Counted from the stretch's first letter, positions 25,690 through 37,388 are shown. The stretch is 64,000 nucleotides of DNA from Platycnemis pennipes (GCA_933228895.1 OW121856.1:111017027-111081026); one strand, 5' to 3'. Program-made: numbers and translations. Notes: generated from the sequence alone by a model not told the origin.

Positions 25690-26584
25690 TGGACAGGGAT
25701 TTTTGCAGTGGGGGGGTGGACCGCAAGGGTGCCCTGCGACAATCGGCTGCAAGGAGTGAGGCCTCCCGAAACGCAGCCTTGTTTTCGATTGCTTCTCCGA
25801 GGGCCTCCCTCGAAGATGATCGCGTAGGTTTCGCGACTGCTGAGAGAGTGACGACCCAAATATGATTGCAGCTCGAAGCAAGAGTTGTCATTAACACCGT
25901 CGATATGTCTTAGTCAAAATCGTTCCCAAAATATCCCCAAATACTCCGTTTTTGCCTTTATTTCGTTGTAGGAAATAATGAGATCACAAAATATTCGAGA
26001 TAAGAGCTCGAAAAATGCGCTTGTATAGTAAATGGTAAAAATAATAATGCTACAACTGTTACAGGCAGATTTCGATAACAATAGATAAGACGTACTGAAC
26101 GTCTTTACGGCATATAAGTATTAAGTTCCAAGCTTAATTGGGTAATAAATTAGGAAAAATTATCGCGGATATATTTAGAATTTATTTCAAATTACACACA
26201 ATCCTCGCACTCTCGAATACTCGCCTGGTTATTTCTTAGAATGAATACTCATCGGCAATTCATATCGCAGTATATGATACTTGAAATATAAAAAAAGGAC
26301 AGGACTTGTAATTCTGCAATGTGACCAGAACAAATTCAACGTAATTATAGGTAATACTTGGAATTACTGAACTACTGTGCAGAGAGGTCGGAGGATTTTT
26401 ATAGGCTCGCTTGTAGGATATGCAAGGAGAATATACTGTCGGAGTATTCGAAAAAACTGTATTGCCATCTAACACGTTAAAGAGAGTAACAAGGGAATGC
26501 GAAAACTGCTGAATCTCTCATGCTGCTTGGTTGGTTGGTGCTTAGAATCATCAATCGATGTATGGAAAAGAGAGCAATGAATTT
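25690..26584 (+). repeat. Internal direct repeat of the 5.0-kb element, copy 2
   Basis: Partner of 23519-24690 (about 2.1 kb apart). It ends at matching sequence (CTTAGAATCATCAA, TATGGAAAA, GAGCAAT). It lacks the SINE insertion, so the duplication or its divergence predates that SINE. Confidence 0.85.
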
Positions 26585-26664
26585 CTAGGTGAGGATCAAT
26601 TCATATTTTTCAAGGGAATTAAACACGTGATGTAATTGCAGTGATGAGAATCATTATTATCATT

Positions 26665-27010
26665 AGTTTTGATTCCACACACTGTCCCTCTTCAGCCCCT
26701 CATACCTCCCATCATTTTATCCAAGCTACCCGTTCTTCGCCTCACTCTACCCCGTTTAACCAATATCCTTCACTCAATCACATATTTCAATTCACCCTCG
26801 CCCTTTTTATCTTCCCTATTCATCAATCAAAATTCTTTCCACTCCTACCATTTCTAATACTTCATCATTTGTCCTCCTTTTGACCCACTTTAATTTCTCC
26901 ATCCTTCTACATACTCACATCTTAAAAGCTCTGAGTATATTTCCGTCGTTCCATGAAGCCTATGTTTAAGCGTCATATAGTGCCACGCTCCATATCAAAC
27001 TCTTCACTAG
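26665..27010 (-). pseudogene. RTE-like C-terminal relic
   Basis: The minus strand reads SVALYDA, then AFKM-VCRRMEKLKWVKR, RTNDEVLEMVGVERILI and a degraded basic tail. It matches the layout WSVALYGAETWT, AFEMWCWRRM, TNEEVL common in RTE-like ORF2 C-termini. Position and orientation relative to 25015-25385 show it is a separate copy. Confidence 0.6.
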
Positions 27011-28349
27011 TATTTTCTTTACTTCCCTGCTTAACAGTTCTTAACTTAACTTAACAGTTCACGTCTACGACTAAAAGCTTATCTTGCCAATAATATTTTC
27101 CTTCTGTCATCAATGCTGCTAAACCCCTTTTTCTCCAATACACTATTTAGATAGCGGAAGGTGGAAATGTCAAGAAATGGAGAGCCTGCCCAAATTCAAA
27201 CCTTGCTTGGAATAGCGCGCATAACAGCACATATCTGTGGTTAATTTCCCGGATGAGTTTTTTTTTGTTGTGATCTGGATTGATTCTATTTTCACCACCT
27301 GCTTACTGTTCGGGGTTGTGGGTATCATAAAACGTGTCGGGAATGTTTCTGAGGGTGAAAAAATATACCGACCGACTTCTGAACGTATCGGAATTATTTC
27401 CGAAAGTAGGGTATCGGCTAAGGGCTCAGAGGCTTCTCTGATTATGCCGTTCTATGCAACTCTCTTTTAGAGAGAATTATGTAATGAGGCTGGAAAAACT
27501 TAGAGACTTCTCCTTTGTAAGAAGCTCGGCTCACATAAGCCGATAGCTATTGTTTATCATAAATTAATGGCTTTTGAATAAAATTCCAGGAGTCCAAGCG
27601 TTACAAAAATACTGAAGATCATATTAGCAGCTGATCTAATTTCATTTAGACGTAATACATGAGCAGTTGAAGCAGTGATCATTTGAAAAAAACTACGGAA
27701 TAATAAAACTACGGCTTTCTGTTTACACCTTCCTAAGACTTTCTTCACACCTACGCTCTGCGACATAAACGTTGGATGAATCTGAGTTAATTGGTAACTT
27801 AGTGATCAATAAATGTAGGCGTTTTGAAGTGTTAAGTTTAGAGGACATAAAATTTCAACCAGAACATTGCATATATTACGGTCTTATAATACCCGTGGAA
27901 GCGCAACGACCATTTAGCACGTTAATCATTACCTTCGGAAAATCGTCCAGTGGTCATAGGACTCCAAAGTGGTCTCAGAATAAATGATAGGTATTTTCGA
28001 AAGAGGTTATAAAGCGAGTGTCATTTTCTATCATGTTCCTACTAGAAATGTGTGGAAAAGTGATTGGAACTCATCTCGTGCCCCTTCTCCCGTTCTGTGG
28101 CCACGGGTACCTATGTGTCTCGGGCGACTCGTCTTCTAGCAAATATCGTGGTCGTGGGTCAAGGCGGTCTGCTGTTCACTTGAGAAAGGGCGAAAAGGGA
28201 ATTGTTCTCGAGGGAAGGGTACCCCCAATAAATGGCGAGAGCTCTGGGCATTTAAACTCTGCGCCAAGGGACAGTGTTGTCAAATCTCCTTCAACTCGGG
28301 ACTTAGAAAAATTCGGCCTCCGAGGTGGTAACTTTTTATTGTGGACGGG

Positions 28350-29390
28350 TGTACATTAATGATATCCAAAAGGTGGTAAAAAGTAAGCTTCGTCTATTTG
28401 CCGATGACGCAGTAGTGTACAGGGAAATTCTATGCCCAAACGATAAAGAATATTTAAATATTGACCTACAAGCAATTGAAACTTGGTGTGATACATGGCA
28501 GTTAGAATTAAACTTTAAGAAATGTCTTGTAATGAATTTTTGGAAAAAGAATAGCTCTCCTCCTACCACTTACAAAATAAGTAATAATGAATTAACAAAC
28601 GTGGAATCCATTAGATATCTTTGAATAAGACTAACACATGATCTTTCCTGGGGTAAACACATACGTGAAATAATGGGTCAAGCTAATCGTAAACTGGGAT
28701 TCATCAAAAGAGTACTGGGTAAGAGTGACGATCATGTACGAGAAATCAGCTACTTTTCCCTTGTTAGACCTCATTTGGAATATGCTGCCAGTGTATGGGA
28801 TCCCTACGAAATCGGTCTAAGTAATGAACTTGAACGTGTGCAGCGAAGATCGGCAAGATTTGTAAAGGGACGATACGATAATTATATTAGCGTAACCAGT
28901 CTATTAAATGAATTGAAATGGGAATCATTGTCAGATCGCAGGTTGAAATTTAGACTTGATCTCTTAAACAAATTCCAAGACTATATTTTCAGTGATGATG
29001 TTAAAAATATTTAGCGAACCCCAACTTACTATGGTAGACTGGACCATGATCATAAAATTAGAGAAATTGATTGCCAAACTGACAGATTCTAAATGTTCTT
29101 TTTTCCTCGTACTATTAGGGATATGAATTACGGTAAATATATCCAGTATGAGTGTAGCAATGGATAACATAGGTAGCTGCATGTTGGTATAAGGACTTGA
29201 AGCTAACAGCATGTTTTTGCATGTTTCTTTGCTATTTTTATCTTTTTTCAAATAGTGAAGTTTAGAACAGTATATAAATACTAATACTTTTTTAAGCATG
29301 ATATGTAGTGCACGTTTGGTGAGCAATCACCCCCTGCCACACACCCTTGTGGTGGCTTGCAGGGTATTATGTAGATGTAGATAGATGATC
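28350..29390 (+). pseudogene. CR1-like reverse transcriptase, 3' piece of the split copy, with tail
   Basis: It continues the 23120-23347 piece: INDIQKVVKSKLRLFADDAVVY, WQLELNFKKC, then a stop within RYLGI, HIREIMGQANRKLGFIKRV, SLVRPHLEYAASVWDP, and a 3' region with stops after DDVKNI. It ends with the family tail (CACCCCCTGCCACACACCC, GTAGATGTAGATAGATGAT) near 29390. Confidence 0.86.
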
Positions 29391-29515
29391 ATCACCTACA
29401 TGCCACAAAAAAGCATTTTCCTCACCTTTAATTGCATGTATTTTCTCCACTAAGTTCAACCTCTTCAAGTCAAGAGATAAGAACGCAAGGAGAGACAAGA
29501 TCTAATGAGGCATCG

Positions 29516-29765
29516 GGTATGAAATTTTAGACTGGGATTCATCAAAAGAGTCTATAGAGTCAAAGTCAAAAGTCAATTACAGTCAAAAGAACATTATTAG
29601 AGTCTAAGAGTCAAAAAGATGAGTGCGTAACCAATCTATTAGATGAACTAAAATGTGAATCATTAGCAGTCCGTAGGTTGAAATTTAGACTTAATCTCTT
29701 AAATCAATTCAAAAATAATATTTTCAATGATGACCCAAAAATAATTTGAAAACTCCAACTTGCCA
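29516..29765 (+). mobile_element. CR1-like reverse transcriptase fragment with AGTCAAA repeats
   Basis: GACTGGGATTCATCAAAAGA and, after an irregular stretch of AGAGTCAAAA-type units (29548-29625), GTAACCAATCTATTAGATGA and TAGGTTGAAATTTAGACTTA follow the 28.7-29.0 kb sequence. The simple-repeat stretch replaces about 150 bp of the domain. Confidence 0.65.
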
Positions 29766-29954
29766 TGACGTTAAAATTGCCTCCAGCCAGCCAACCGACT
29801 CCACCCCCATCACACCTCACCGTCTCGGGTGTGTGCCCTTTCCTTCCCTCCTCCTTTCCCACCTCCTCCACATCGGCCGTCCTCGCGGCGAACCATTTAC
29901 TCTGCAAGTCCACCTTCAAGCCCCCGAAGCGATGTAAATCCACGAAACAGTTCG

Positions 29955-30240
29955 ATAGATCTAAACCTAAAAAGTGTGCGCCTATTAATTTTTGGAAAAG
30001 GAATAATACGTTAGAGCGATTCTATAGCATTAGTAAAACGACAATTGAAAATGTAGAATCCACAAGGTACTTAGGTGTTACAATCACTGAAGATTTATCG
30101 TGGGGAAGACACATCCGGGAAATATGCGATAGAGCCGAGAGAAAACTAGTATTTATAAAAAGAGTACTCATTACTCATATTAGGTTCCCCTGCCACACAC
30201 CTTTACGGTGGCTTGCAGGGAATTATGATATGGCGTGGCT
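29955..30240 (+). mobile_element. CR1-like reverse transcriptase fragment plus tail
   Basis: CAPINFWKRNNTLERFYSI, IENVESTRYLGVTI and SWGRHIREICDRAERKL match the reference RT. A tail (CCCCTGCCACACACC, GGTGGCTTGCAGGGA) follows directly at 30187, skipping the rest of the domain. A 190-codon frame (29765-30337) runs through it but is a chimera, not a gene. Confidence 0.75.
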
Positions 30241-30272
30241 CGCTGGGTATTGCGTAATGTGGACCTTTCTTA

Positions 30273-30472
30273 AGGCCGCTTTACACGATTCAATTTTTTG
30301 CGCAAACGCTTTTGAACGAAATTGTATGTTTGTCTGAATGGAATTTGAACATGTTCTATGTCCCGTTCGGACAATCGCACAAGCGTTCGTACAATTTGCC
30401 GCTTTACCCACGGTACAATTTCCTCAAACAAGAGTTTGTACAAGAAATTGTATCGTGCAAAGCGAGCGGCCT
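30273..30472. mobile_element. Harbinger-like MITE, copy 2
   Basis: 200 bp flanked by TTA (30270-30272, 30473-30475). The left end AGGCCGCTTTACACGATTCA and the right end (GTATCGTGCAAAGCGAGCGGCCT) pair with small gaps. It sits just after a CR1-like tail. Confidence 0.78.
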
Positions 30473-30479
30473 TTACGAG

Positions 30480-31020
30480 CTCTCTGGGAGAGACTGACCC
30501 CCAAGCATTCGTGAGTGTGGTCAAGCGCAGGCCACGGGTCTCCAACAGCCCCCCCTTTGTCCTTGCCAGACGAAGGATGCCCGGCACAAGGGAAGTGGCA
30601 GAACAAGACAACAACCCCTCTCCTTTCCCTCGGAAGCACACCGCCCCAAGAGGGCCTTCCCCCACCCACCGGCGATCCAGAACTCCGCTCCACGGGAAGG
30701 GCCGTAGACTTGGCAACTGCGCTGCGTGAGGGCTGAAGACAGAGAGGCACAACGGCAGACGTCTTCCCGCGGGTTTTTTTATTAACGGGGCGGGATGAGA
30801 TGGAGAGGGGGGGTGTCCAATGAAAAGGAGGGGGAGCGGCGATTGCTTGGCTTGCCCTAGGCCATCGGGTGCCTCTCCGAGGAGGGACCCAACAACACGC
30901 CGCTCTCGAGATTGGCGAACATTCGCTCCCCGGAGAGAGACAAGCGTCGCAGTGCGCCGCCGCCGCCGTCTCCCCAATGCACGCGAGGATCCTCTCTCTC
31001 TCCAACTCATCCTCTCAATG
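30480..31020. other. GC-rich patch
   Basis: Begins just after MITE copy 2 and ends at 31020. A 246-codon minus frame crosses it and the MITE, so that frame is not a real gene. Nothing else was recognised. Confidence 0.35.
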
Positions 31021-31667
31021 CTGTTCTTGTGCCTCGTCGCCAGGTACTCGTTAATATTCTTGTAATTGTTATTGCTCGTAGGTTACTCGACAAGCAGAGA
31101 TAGGGAATCATCCTCGGCACCTATACCGTTAAATCACCTATCCTACGAGTTATTCTCGCCTGGTTTCTATTTCAACTCGGCAGAACTTGTCCGGAGGGTT
31201 TACTCCTAAGGCTGGATGACAATCAACGTGTACCGTGTACGCGAGACGGGTTGAGTTTATTGTTGTCCATCTCACGTTGGTTGGGTCTTTTCTACTTATA
31301 CTTTCTACAATACTTCTCGCATTGTTATGTTAAACCGCGTTTCGCGTAGACGTTGATTTTGCCCCAGCTATAAGGCCACGTTGATTCTCTTCTCTACAGT
31401 TTTGTTTGCTCAGTCCGTAAACGAGCTGTAAGTGAAGAAAGTGCGCATCTGGACAGTGATTTGTTGTTCATTTCCAAAACGTTCATTGCCCTGCGAATTA
31501 TCAGAAGGTAATTATCGATCCTGGGAAATATCTTAAAGAAGCACGGCAAATTAGGTGACGATAATAGTAAGCTCGGTCTTTTAAGTTACTCGCGAAGGTA
31601 GAACCCCACCAGATAGACAATAACATAATAGGCTGCATACTTCAAGACTCTTGAAATGAACGCGTTT

Positions 31668-31772
31668 AAAGGGTGGTATTAGATGGCGTTAGCTCAAACG
31701 AAATATTAGTTACATCGGTATTCCACAGCGAAGTGTGCTAGGCACAGTTTTATTTCTCCTTCACGTACATTT
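31668..31772 (+). pseudogene. CR1-like reverse transcriptase fragment
   Basis: GATGGCGTTAGCTCAAACGA and onward encode DGVSSNEILVTS, then one frame away GIPQRSVLGTVLFLLH. This is the motif ahead of the ADD box. It ends at the position (before IND) where the 23.3 kb copy is also interrupted. Confidence 0.6.
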
Positions 31773-32075
31773 ACATAATACCCTGCAAGCCACCATAAAG
31801 GTGTGTGGCAGGGGGTAAATTCTCACCAAACATTCACAACACATTTTTATTTATTTCTTTTTCCACTACCGCCGAAAACAGCCTTTACATCGGGGTATTT
31901 ATCATGTAACAACGGACGAGCACACACAACCATGTCCTGAGTGGTGAAAAAACCCTCTCAGGCGGGACTCGAACCCGCAACCCTCGGGTTAGCAGGCGAG
32001 GACTTAACCACGCCGCCACCGGGGCCGACATCATGCATAAATAAGGATTAGTATTTATATACTGTTCTAAATGAC
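31773..32075 (-). mobile_element. CR1-like 3' end, reverse, interrupted by a SINE
   Basis: ACATTTACATAATACCCTGC, AAAGGTGTGTGGCAGGGGG and CACCAAACATTCACAACAC begin the reversed tail; it resumes after the SINE with ATCATGCATAAATAAGGATT at 32030. Confidence 0.65.
31852..32028 (-). mobile_element. tRNA-derived SINE
   Basis: On the minus strand it starts GTCGGCCCCGGTGGCGGCGT, has GGTTAAGTCC, and a B box GGGTTCGAGTCC (31967-31978), followed by a non-tRNA body. Acceptor-stem pairing and a CCA-ready 3' end are absent, so it is a SINE and not a tRNA gene. It interrupts a CR1-like 3' end. Confidence 0.7.
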
Positions 32076-33290
32076 ATCTACATTTACGTGATAGTCAGCG
32101 AGCCACTGCGAGGGTGTGAGTGGCAGGGGATGAAGATCACCAAGCATGCACTGCTTACATGCAACTAGGAGCAAAACGACTGCATGGAAACATGTTGGAT
32201 ATAAGAGTCGCATGCAACTAGATGGTAGGTCTCCATAGAGTATGTGATTACTGCTTAGAACAGCATATCCCTAAGTACATTTATTTTAGTCAATACATGC
32301 ATCATTCTCTACAGACTACTCGAACAATATTCCACTTACCTATCCCTTCGCTATACTACCTATTATGTTCTCCCATGGCACGCGGGAAAAAAGACATTTT
32401 GAATCTATCGGAATAACAATCCATTTCTCTAACCCAATGCATTTGATGAAATCTAGCATAATACGCATGGGTTCTCAATACATGTCTCACATCTTTTATC
32501 TGTTTTAAATATCTGCTGGAGATTCAATCGGTATTTTAACCTACGATTTAATGATGACTCCAAGCATAATTCTTCTATTAATTTCGATTCACTACTCAAC
32601 CTATCCTAACTCCTTTAACGAACCTAGCTGCTCTACGCTGCACACTGTCTAGTTCTCTGATTAAACCTAATTCATTCGGATCCCATACACTGGCTACATA
32701 CTCAAGGTGGGGCCTAACTAGTGAAAAGTAGCATCGCTCTTTTGTCCTCTCATCATATTTCCCAAGTACCCTTTTTATAAATCCTAGCTTTCTCTTCGCT
32801 CGGCCGCATCTTTCCCGGATGTGTCTTCCCCACGATAAATCCTTAATGATTGTTACACCTAAGTACCGATTATGGTAGTTATGGCTATGTTATGTTAAGT
32901 TATTATACTAAGTTATAGTTTCCGCACTTTCAACAGTCGTTTTACCAATGCTATAGAATCGCTCTAATGGATTATTCCTCTTGCAAAAATTAATAGCTAC
33001 ACACTTTTTAAGGTTAAGTTCTAACTGCCATTTGTCGCATCACTCTTGAATTGTATCTAAATCCTTGCTTAGTGATTCCCTATCTTATGTCTTTGATACA
33101 CCCCTGTACACTACCGCGTCGTCTGCAAAAAGTCTAAGCTTACTACCAACTACGGTACCCAAATCGTTTATGTATAAAAGAAATAGAAGCGGACCTACTA
33201 CGCTTCCCTGGGGAACTCCCCATATGACTGTGACTTGGTCGGACATGATACCATCTATAACGACCCTCTCCACCTCGTCATACAGATTTG
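32076..33290 (-). pseudogene. CR1-like element, reverse transcriptase and 3' end
   Basis: The minus strand follows the reference copy from the VVIDGIMSD motif through GVPQGSVVGPLLFLLYINDLGTVV (33090-33250), LRLFADDAVVYRGV, and the C-terminal domain to the tail at 32076. Frameshifts and stops are present downstream of the ADD box (for example near 32880, where an AT-rich TATGTTATGTTA stretch is inserted). 5' truncated at about 33290. Confidence 0.82.
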
Positions 33291-33294
33291 GTGC

Positions 33295-35790
33295 CGAAAT
33301 TATTCTTTTACTCCTAATACAATTGCATCGCTCCGTGACGTAATGCAGTGCAGTGATCATCGTAATCTCTTTTGCATGATAGGAGGTGAGTATAAGACCC
33401 ACGGTCATTATGTCTTTTTCAATGCATATTTGCGCCTTGAGAATGATCGTGAATACGGTGTTGTACTGTCAACGTTTATGAGAATTCATATTCAGGTAAC
33501 GTATGTCCATATTCTGCCACAAACGCTGTTTGCAGTTCACCGAGTTGTTGAATTGAATGGCTATAAATTACCTTTTTGAAGTCATTTAGGCCGTTGAATT
33601 ACTATAGCCATATACCCAATATATTTTATGCTGGTATTACAAGTGATATGGAGACGGGTACACCACAATTTTTGCTTCAAATGCCTTTCAATAGAAGTGG
33701 CTGGAAGCAGGATGTCCGACCATTATGCTTTTTAAATCAATATAGTAGTACATTGGTGGTGTTTTGAATAGCAGGTGCTTATAATAAGTCAAGTGAGCAT
33801 GGATTTACGGAGTTATGTGCTGCAGGTGATTATGCATAGGCGGTAATTGTAACGCCAAAGACCTTCATTAAAGTTACAGGCACCTGACTCAGTGAATGTT
33901 GAATTGGTAAAGAGGCATATTACATTTTAACCTAACCCAGCCCAAAGTGTGTGAAATTCACGTACTAAAATAAAGCTTACATTAATGTCTAAAAGTAAAT
34001 GCAACCTCTGGTGAAATTAAGACAAAGTAAAGCTTCAATTTCCTTTTAGCAAATACCTCACAACATGACGTGGATATGTGATTCATGTTATTGGTACTGA
34101 AATCAAAATACCAATTCTCTTTGTTAAAAAATGTAACTTATTGTTACCTGTATGCGTATTTAGTTTATGAAATTCCTTTAAACAATATAAATCGTACACT
34201 GGGAGGTCCATTCCCCACTTAACTTTATGGATTAGAGCTTTTCCTAATGTTTCTGGTGACGCAAACACCCTCCAAGCTTCAAGGGATGGTCCACAATTGC
34301 AGGTTGAAACTTTTCCACCTAAGAAAAACGTTCCCAATGCATTCCAAACGGAAATAGCAATGGTGGAGCGGCAAGTAGTTCCCGATAAGGCAACTTCTTC
34401 AAATTTGTACCTCGTTCCGATAAACTAACCTTCAGTCTCCCCACCAATAAGTATTGTATACATGGCATTCAAAGTCAGTATATTTCCTTTATCGTCGTAT
34501 TAATTAAAATAGTATATTTTGAATCAAACAACGGAAACTTCATGCCGCTGGATTTACATGGACACAAATAAATCCATGATCGCACTCAAGCACGATAGGA
34601 AACAAATAGCGAAAACATTACTCATATCAACTCCTTGAGCTACATTTCCCCTTTTCCAAATGTTTGTTCATCAAATTACCGAAACAAAACAGCTGTAACC
34701 CCCATTACTATAAGGTACAAGACTTTCCATTGGTTCCCACGAATTTCATCAGCTTCGCCTTAAAAATGTTTCGTGACGTCAGTTTTCTCCAATCCGGTTC
34801 GGAGAAAAAGTTCTCGCCACCACCCAGACTTCGATCGGGAGTAAACTTTGAGCGAAACTCTTCCTCCCCAAACGAGGCGCCCAAAGTTCCCCCTGGACAT
34901 GGCTCACCACCTGCCGCACACCCTTGCTTTCGGGATATTACGGAGATCCACTTTGCGCTCAGGAGAGCCTATCCTCGTCACCCTCTCCTCGCCGCATCGC
35001 CCCGGAGCCTTCCAACGCTTGGGGAGCACAACTCCATCATCAACTTCATCATCAACTTAGTCACCGACAACCAGAGCGGGGGGTTGATTATAATTATGAT
35101 ACCCGGTTAGGCCCGAATGATCCAGAATGGCAGCCAAACTGCGCAACACCATAGCTGCTCGTGAGGAGATGGAATACCATTAATTCCACGTCAATTTCCC
35201 ATCCGCACGAGGCGTTTCAAAGAGAACACACTTTCCCATAGGGTACCGGACTCAAATTTGCGTACTACCCGACAAAGCAAGAGTGAGGGAAGAGGAGAAG
35301 AGCAGGAGAGTGATTCAGGATTGGGGATTCGTATTTGAAGGCAACGAAGGAGAGAGATACATATTCGGGAGGGAGCAGAGAAGACACGGCTCCCGTCCCT
35401 CTCGATCCCACTTACGTCTCTCCGTTTCATAATCACACTCGCCTCTCTTCTATCTTCTTAATGCCACACTCACTGCGCTGTTCTTTCCATCGCAGATTTC
35501 GTGATCAGTGGTTCGTGGCCATTCTGAAATACAGGTCGTGCGGCCTACGAAAAGGATGAGGAGAATTCCGGAGAGTAAGATGGAAAACTATAGATTGCTT
35601 CTCCCAAGAAAGCCCCAAAGCCTTTGGAAGAGTTTTCAACAACGATTGAGTTTCGTGGATTCAGTCATTCTCCTTTAATTTCATTCATGCAATTATGTAA
35701 CAGATTGGCAAAAAAAAAACATTCACGATATTAAATTTCTCTCATCGAGGTCTCACAGATATATGTTAATCTCTTCACACAGCTTTTGAA
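33295..35790. other. No recognised feature
   Basis: Two frames (33235-33579, 34664-35110) are moderately long but match no family that I know. A diverged CACCACCTGCCGCACACCC at 34900-34923 recalls the CR1-like tail. Confidence 0.35.
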
Positions 35791-35794
35791 AGGA

Positions 35795-36050
35795 GGATTG
35801 GGTTGGTGTGGTGGTTGGCGTACAGGGTTTCCACCCGAAGAACCCAGGTTCGAATCTTGGGAGTGCCAGGAATTTTTAATTGGCATACCGGTTACTACCT
35901 GAGTGTTGAGTGGAGAACATTCCAAGTCCACTACTCCGTCCGTCAGATAGGACGTTAAACCGTGGATGCCGTGGCGCCTATCGTTAGGAGTACGTTAATG
36001 CCGACGCCGGGTTTCTCCCCAGCCTCCCTCCGCTCACAAAAACCTTACCC
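35795..36050 (+). mobile_element. tRNA-derived SINE
   Basis: GGTTGGTGTGGTGGTTGGCG with B box GGTTCGAATCTTGGG at 35849-35863. The body (CTACCTGAGTGTTGAGTGG, GAACATTCCAAGTCC) is like the 13.5 kb copy. Confidence 0.6.
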
Positions 36051-36104
36051 ATATCATAACACTGATACACAGGGTGTCACTGAGTATGGCGTGTAAACAT
36101 TTGA

Positions 36105-36356
36105 GAAAAGAAGAAGGGATACACTTGGGGATATGTGAAGGAGGCTGAAAAAGGAAGGTGAGCACGAAGGAAGACGAGCGTAGAAGTCCTAAGAAGAGTG
36201 GGAGGAAAGGAAGTGGAAGGAGGGCATTAGGAAGAGGCATGAGGCAGGTTTGAAGGGCTTTGGGAGGGAGGCGGTGGAGGGGAGAGGGATGCAGGAGAGA
36301 TATGAGTGGTGGGAATGATTTGTTGCCCATCGTAACCTGCCTTTGACAGCAGAATA
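36105..36356 (+). pseudogene. RTE-like 3' end relic
   Basis: It ends in a frame reading VAHRNLPLTAE followed by stops, a common terminus of RTE-like ORF2. The purine-rich upstream part is too decayed to translate reliably. Confidence 0.45.
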
Positions 36357-36423
36357 ATAATTACAATCAAACACTACTCGCATATCATCCATGCGAATAT
36401 CTCGGATGCCGGTCGCCTCCACC

Positions 36424-36482
36424 GAATCACCCCTGCCACACACCCTTAGGATGGCTTTCAGGGCATAATGTAGATGTAGAAT
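36424..36482 (+). mobile_element. CR1-like tail fragment
   Basis: CACCCCTGCCACACACCC, TAGGATGGCTTTCAGGGCAT and ATGTAGATGTAGA are the shared tail without the coding part. Confidence 0.6.
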
Positions 36483-37021
36483 AACCCCCGGTACTACTTA
36501 AGACCCCAGACATTACATTTTGGAAGCTCAACGAGGACGCAGATAATCGGATCTAAGTCAAAAGTTTAGAAAATGCAGATAAGTATTGATAAAGGGTTAG
36601 AGGGAAGACAAACATGAATGCCCAGAATCGGAGACACGACCTTTTGAAATGGAGGGTGGCGGTGGAATTGTGTGGGAGAGGGTAAAAAAATTTGGATTTT
36701 CAAAGATGTATTATTGGAATTCGATAAACGAGCAATTAAAAGCTCCATAATGAAAGACACAGCCAACGTTCAACAACACCTCCCAGGGAATCAGATAACC
36801 CACTGAAAGAGAAACATTTAAGAGGCGTATGGTAACTGCTTCACAACAGACAAGAGTGACCGTAAGGAGAATGGTGAAGAAGGTGACATATGAAAAAGTA
36901 GCAGAGTCTTGGGTTTTAGATGCTCCAACGGTTCTACCGCACAGTCTCTCACCATTGTCATCATCAGTGAACAATCCTGATATTTGTATGACGCCGCTCT
37001 CCACAAAATTCTTCTATCGCC

Positions 37022-37388
37022 TTATCCCTCCATATTTTGGTATTTCTTCCCTTCCACACCCTTCATCACTTGTTCTATATTTCGCATACGTGACCTTCCT
37101 TTTCCATTCTTCCCGTTCACTTGTCCTTCAACGATATTCTTCATCAGGCAATAATGTCTCATGATGTGGCCCATTAAGTTGTCCCGTCTTCTTTTTAATG
37201 TTTTCAGTAGGCATCTCTTCTCTCCCTCTCTTCTTAGCAGTTCTTTGTTTCTCACTCGATCGATCCATTGCATCTCCATCTTTCTTCGGTAGCACCACAT
37301 TTCGAATGCTTCCCGCCTGGACTTCTCAGCTGCTGTTGTTGTCCCGGCTTCGCTGCCATAGAGTAGGATGCTCCAGATGCACGCGTCA
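37022..37388 (-). pseudogene. RTE-like retrotransposon C-terminal relic
   Basis: The minus strand keeps one open frame: WSILLYGSEAGTTTAAEKS, AFEMWCYRRKMEMQWIDRV, LLRREGEKRCLLKTLKRRR, LMGHIMRHYCLMKNIVEG, stop. It is the best preserved copy of the family seen at 1402 and 5574. The frame runs on upstream into unrelated GC-rich sequence (to 37870), which I do not treat as coding. Confidence 0.75.

Larger units (their letters stand above)
23348..28349. mobile_element. 5.0-kb DNA transposon with ~75-bp inverted ends and 6-bp target duplication
   Basis: The left end (CCCGTCCACAATAAA...) and the inverse of the right end agree over about 75 bp (23348-23422 and 28275-28349) with few mismatches; weaker similarity continues to about 115 bp. 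TGTACA is duplicated at 23342-23347 and 28350-28355; removing the element and one copy restores the CR1 reading LLFLLYIND exactly. Inside are two diverged copies of a ~0.9-1.2 kb segment in direct orientation, a SINE, and two RTE-like relics. I recognise no transposase. A 6-bp duplication argues against hAT (8), mariner (TA) and piggyBac (TTAA); CCC..GGG ends do not fit the AG..CT of Polintons. Superfamily unresolved. Confidence 0.85.

Noticed and set aside
27557..27987. Two frames inside the 5.0-kb element as possible transposase
   Set aside because: The sequences (FFQMITASTAHVLRL on minus; MDESELIGNLVINKC on plus) vaguely recall transposases but no catalytic motif can be identified.
29765..30337. 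190-codon plus-strand frame
   Set aside because: A chimera of unknown sequence, a CR1-like RT piece, a CR1 tail and MITE DNA.
30270..31010. 246-codon minus-strand frame
   Set aside because: It crosses a MITE at its 3' end and a GC-rich patch; it has no motif and is opposed by long plus-strand frames.
31960..32028. tRNA gene on the minus strand
   Set aside because: Same reasoning: B box without a complete cloverleaf, followed by a SINE body.
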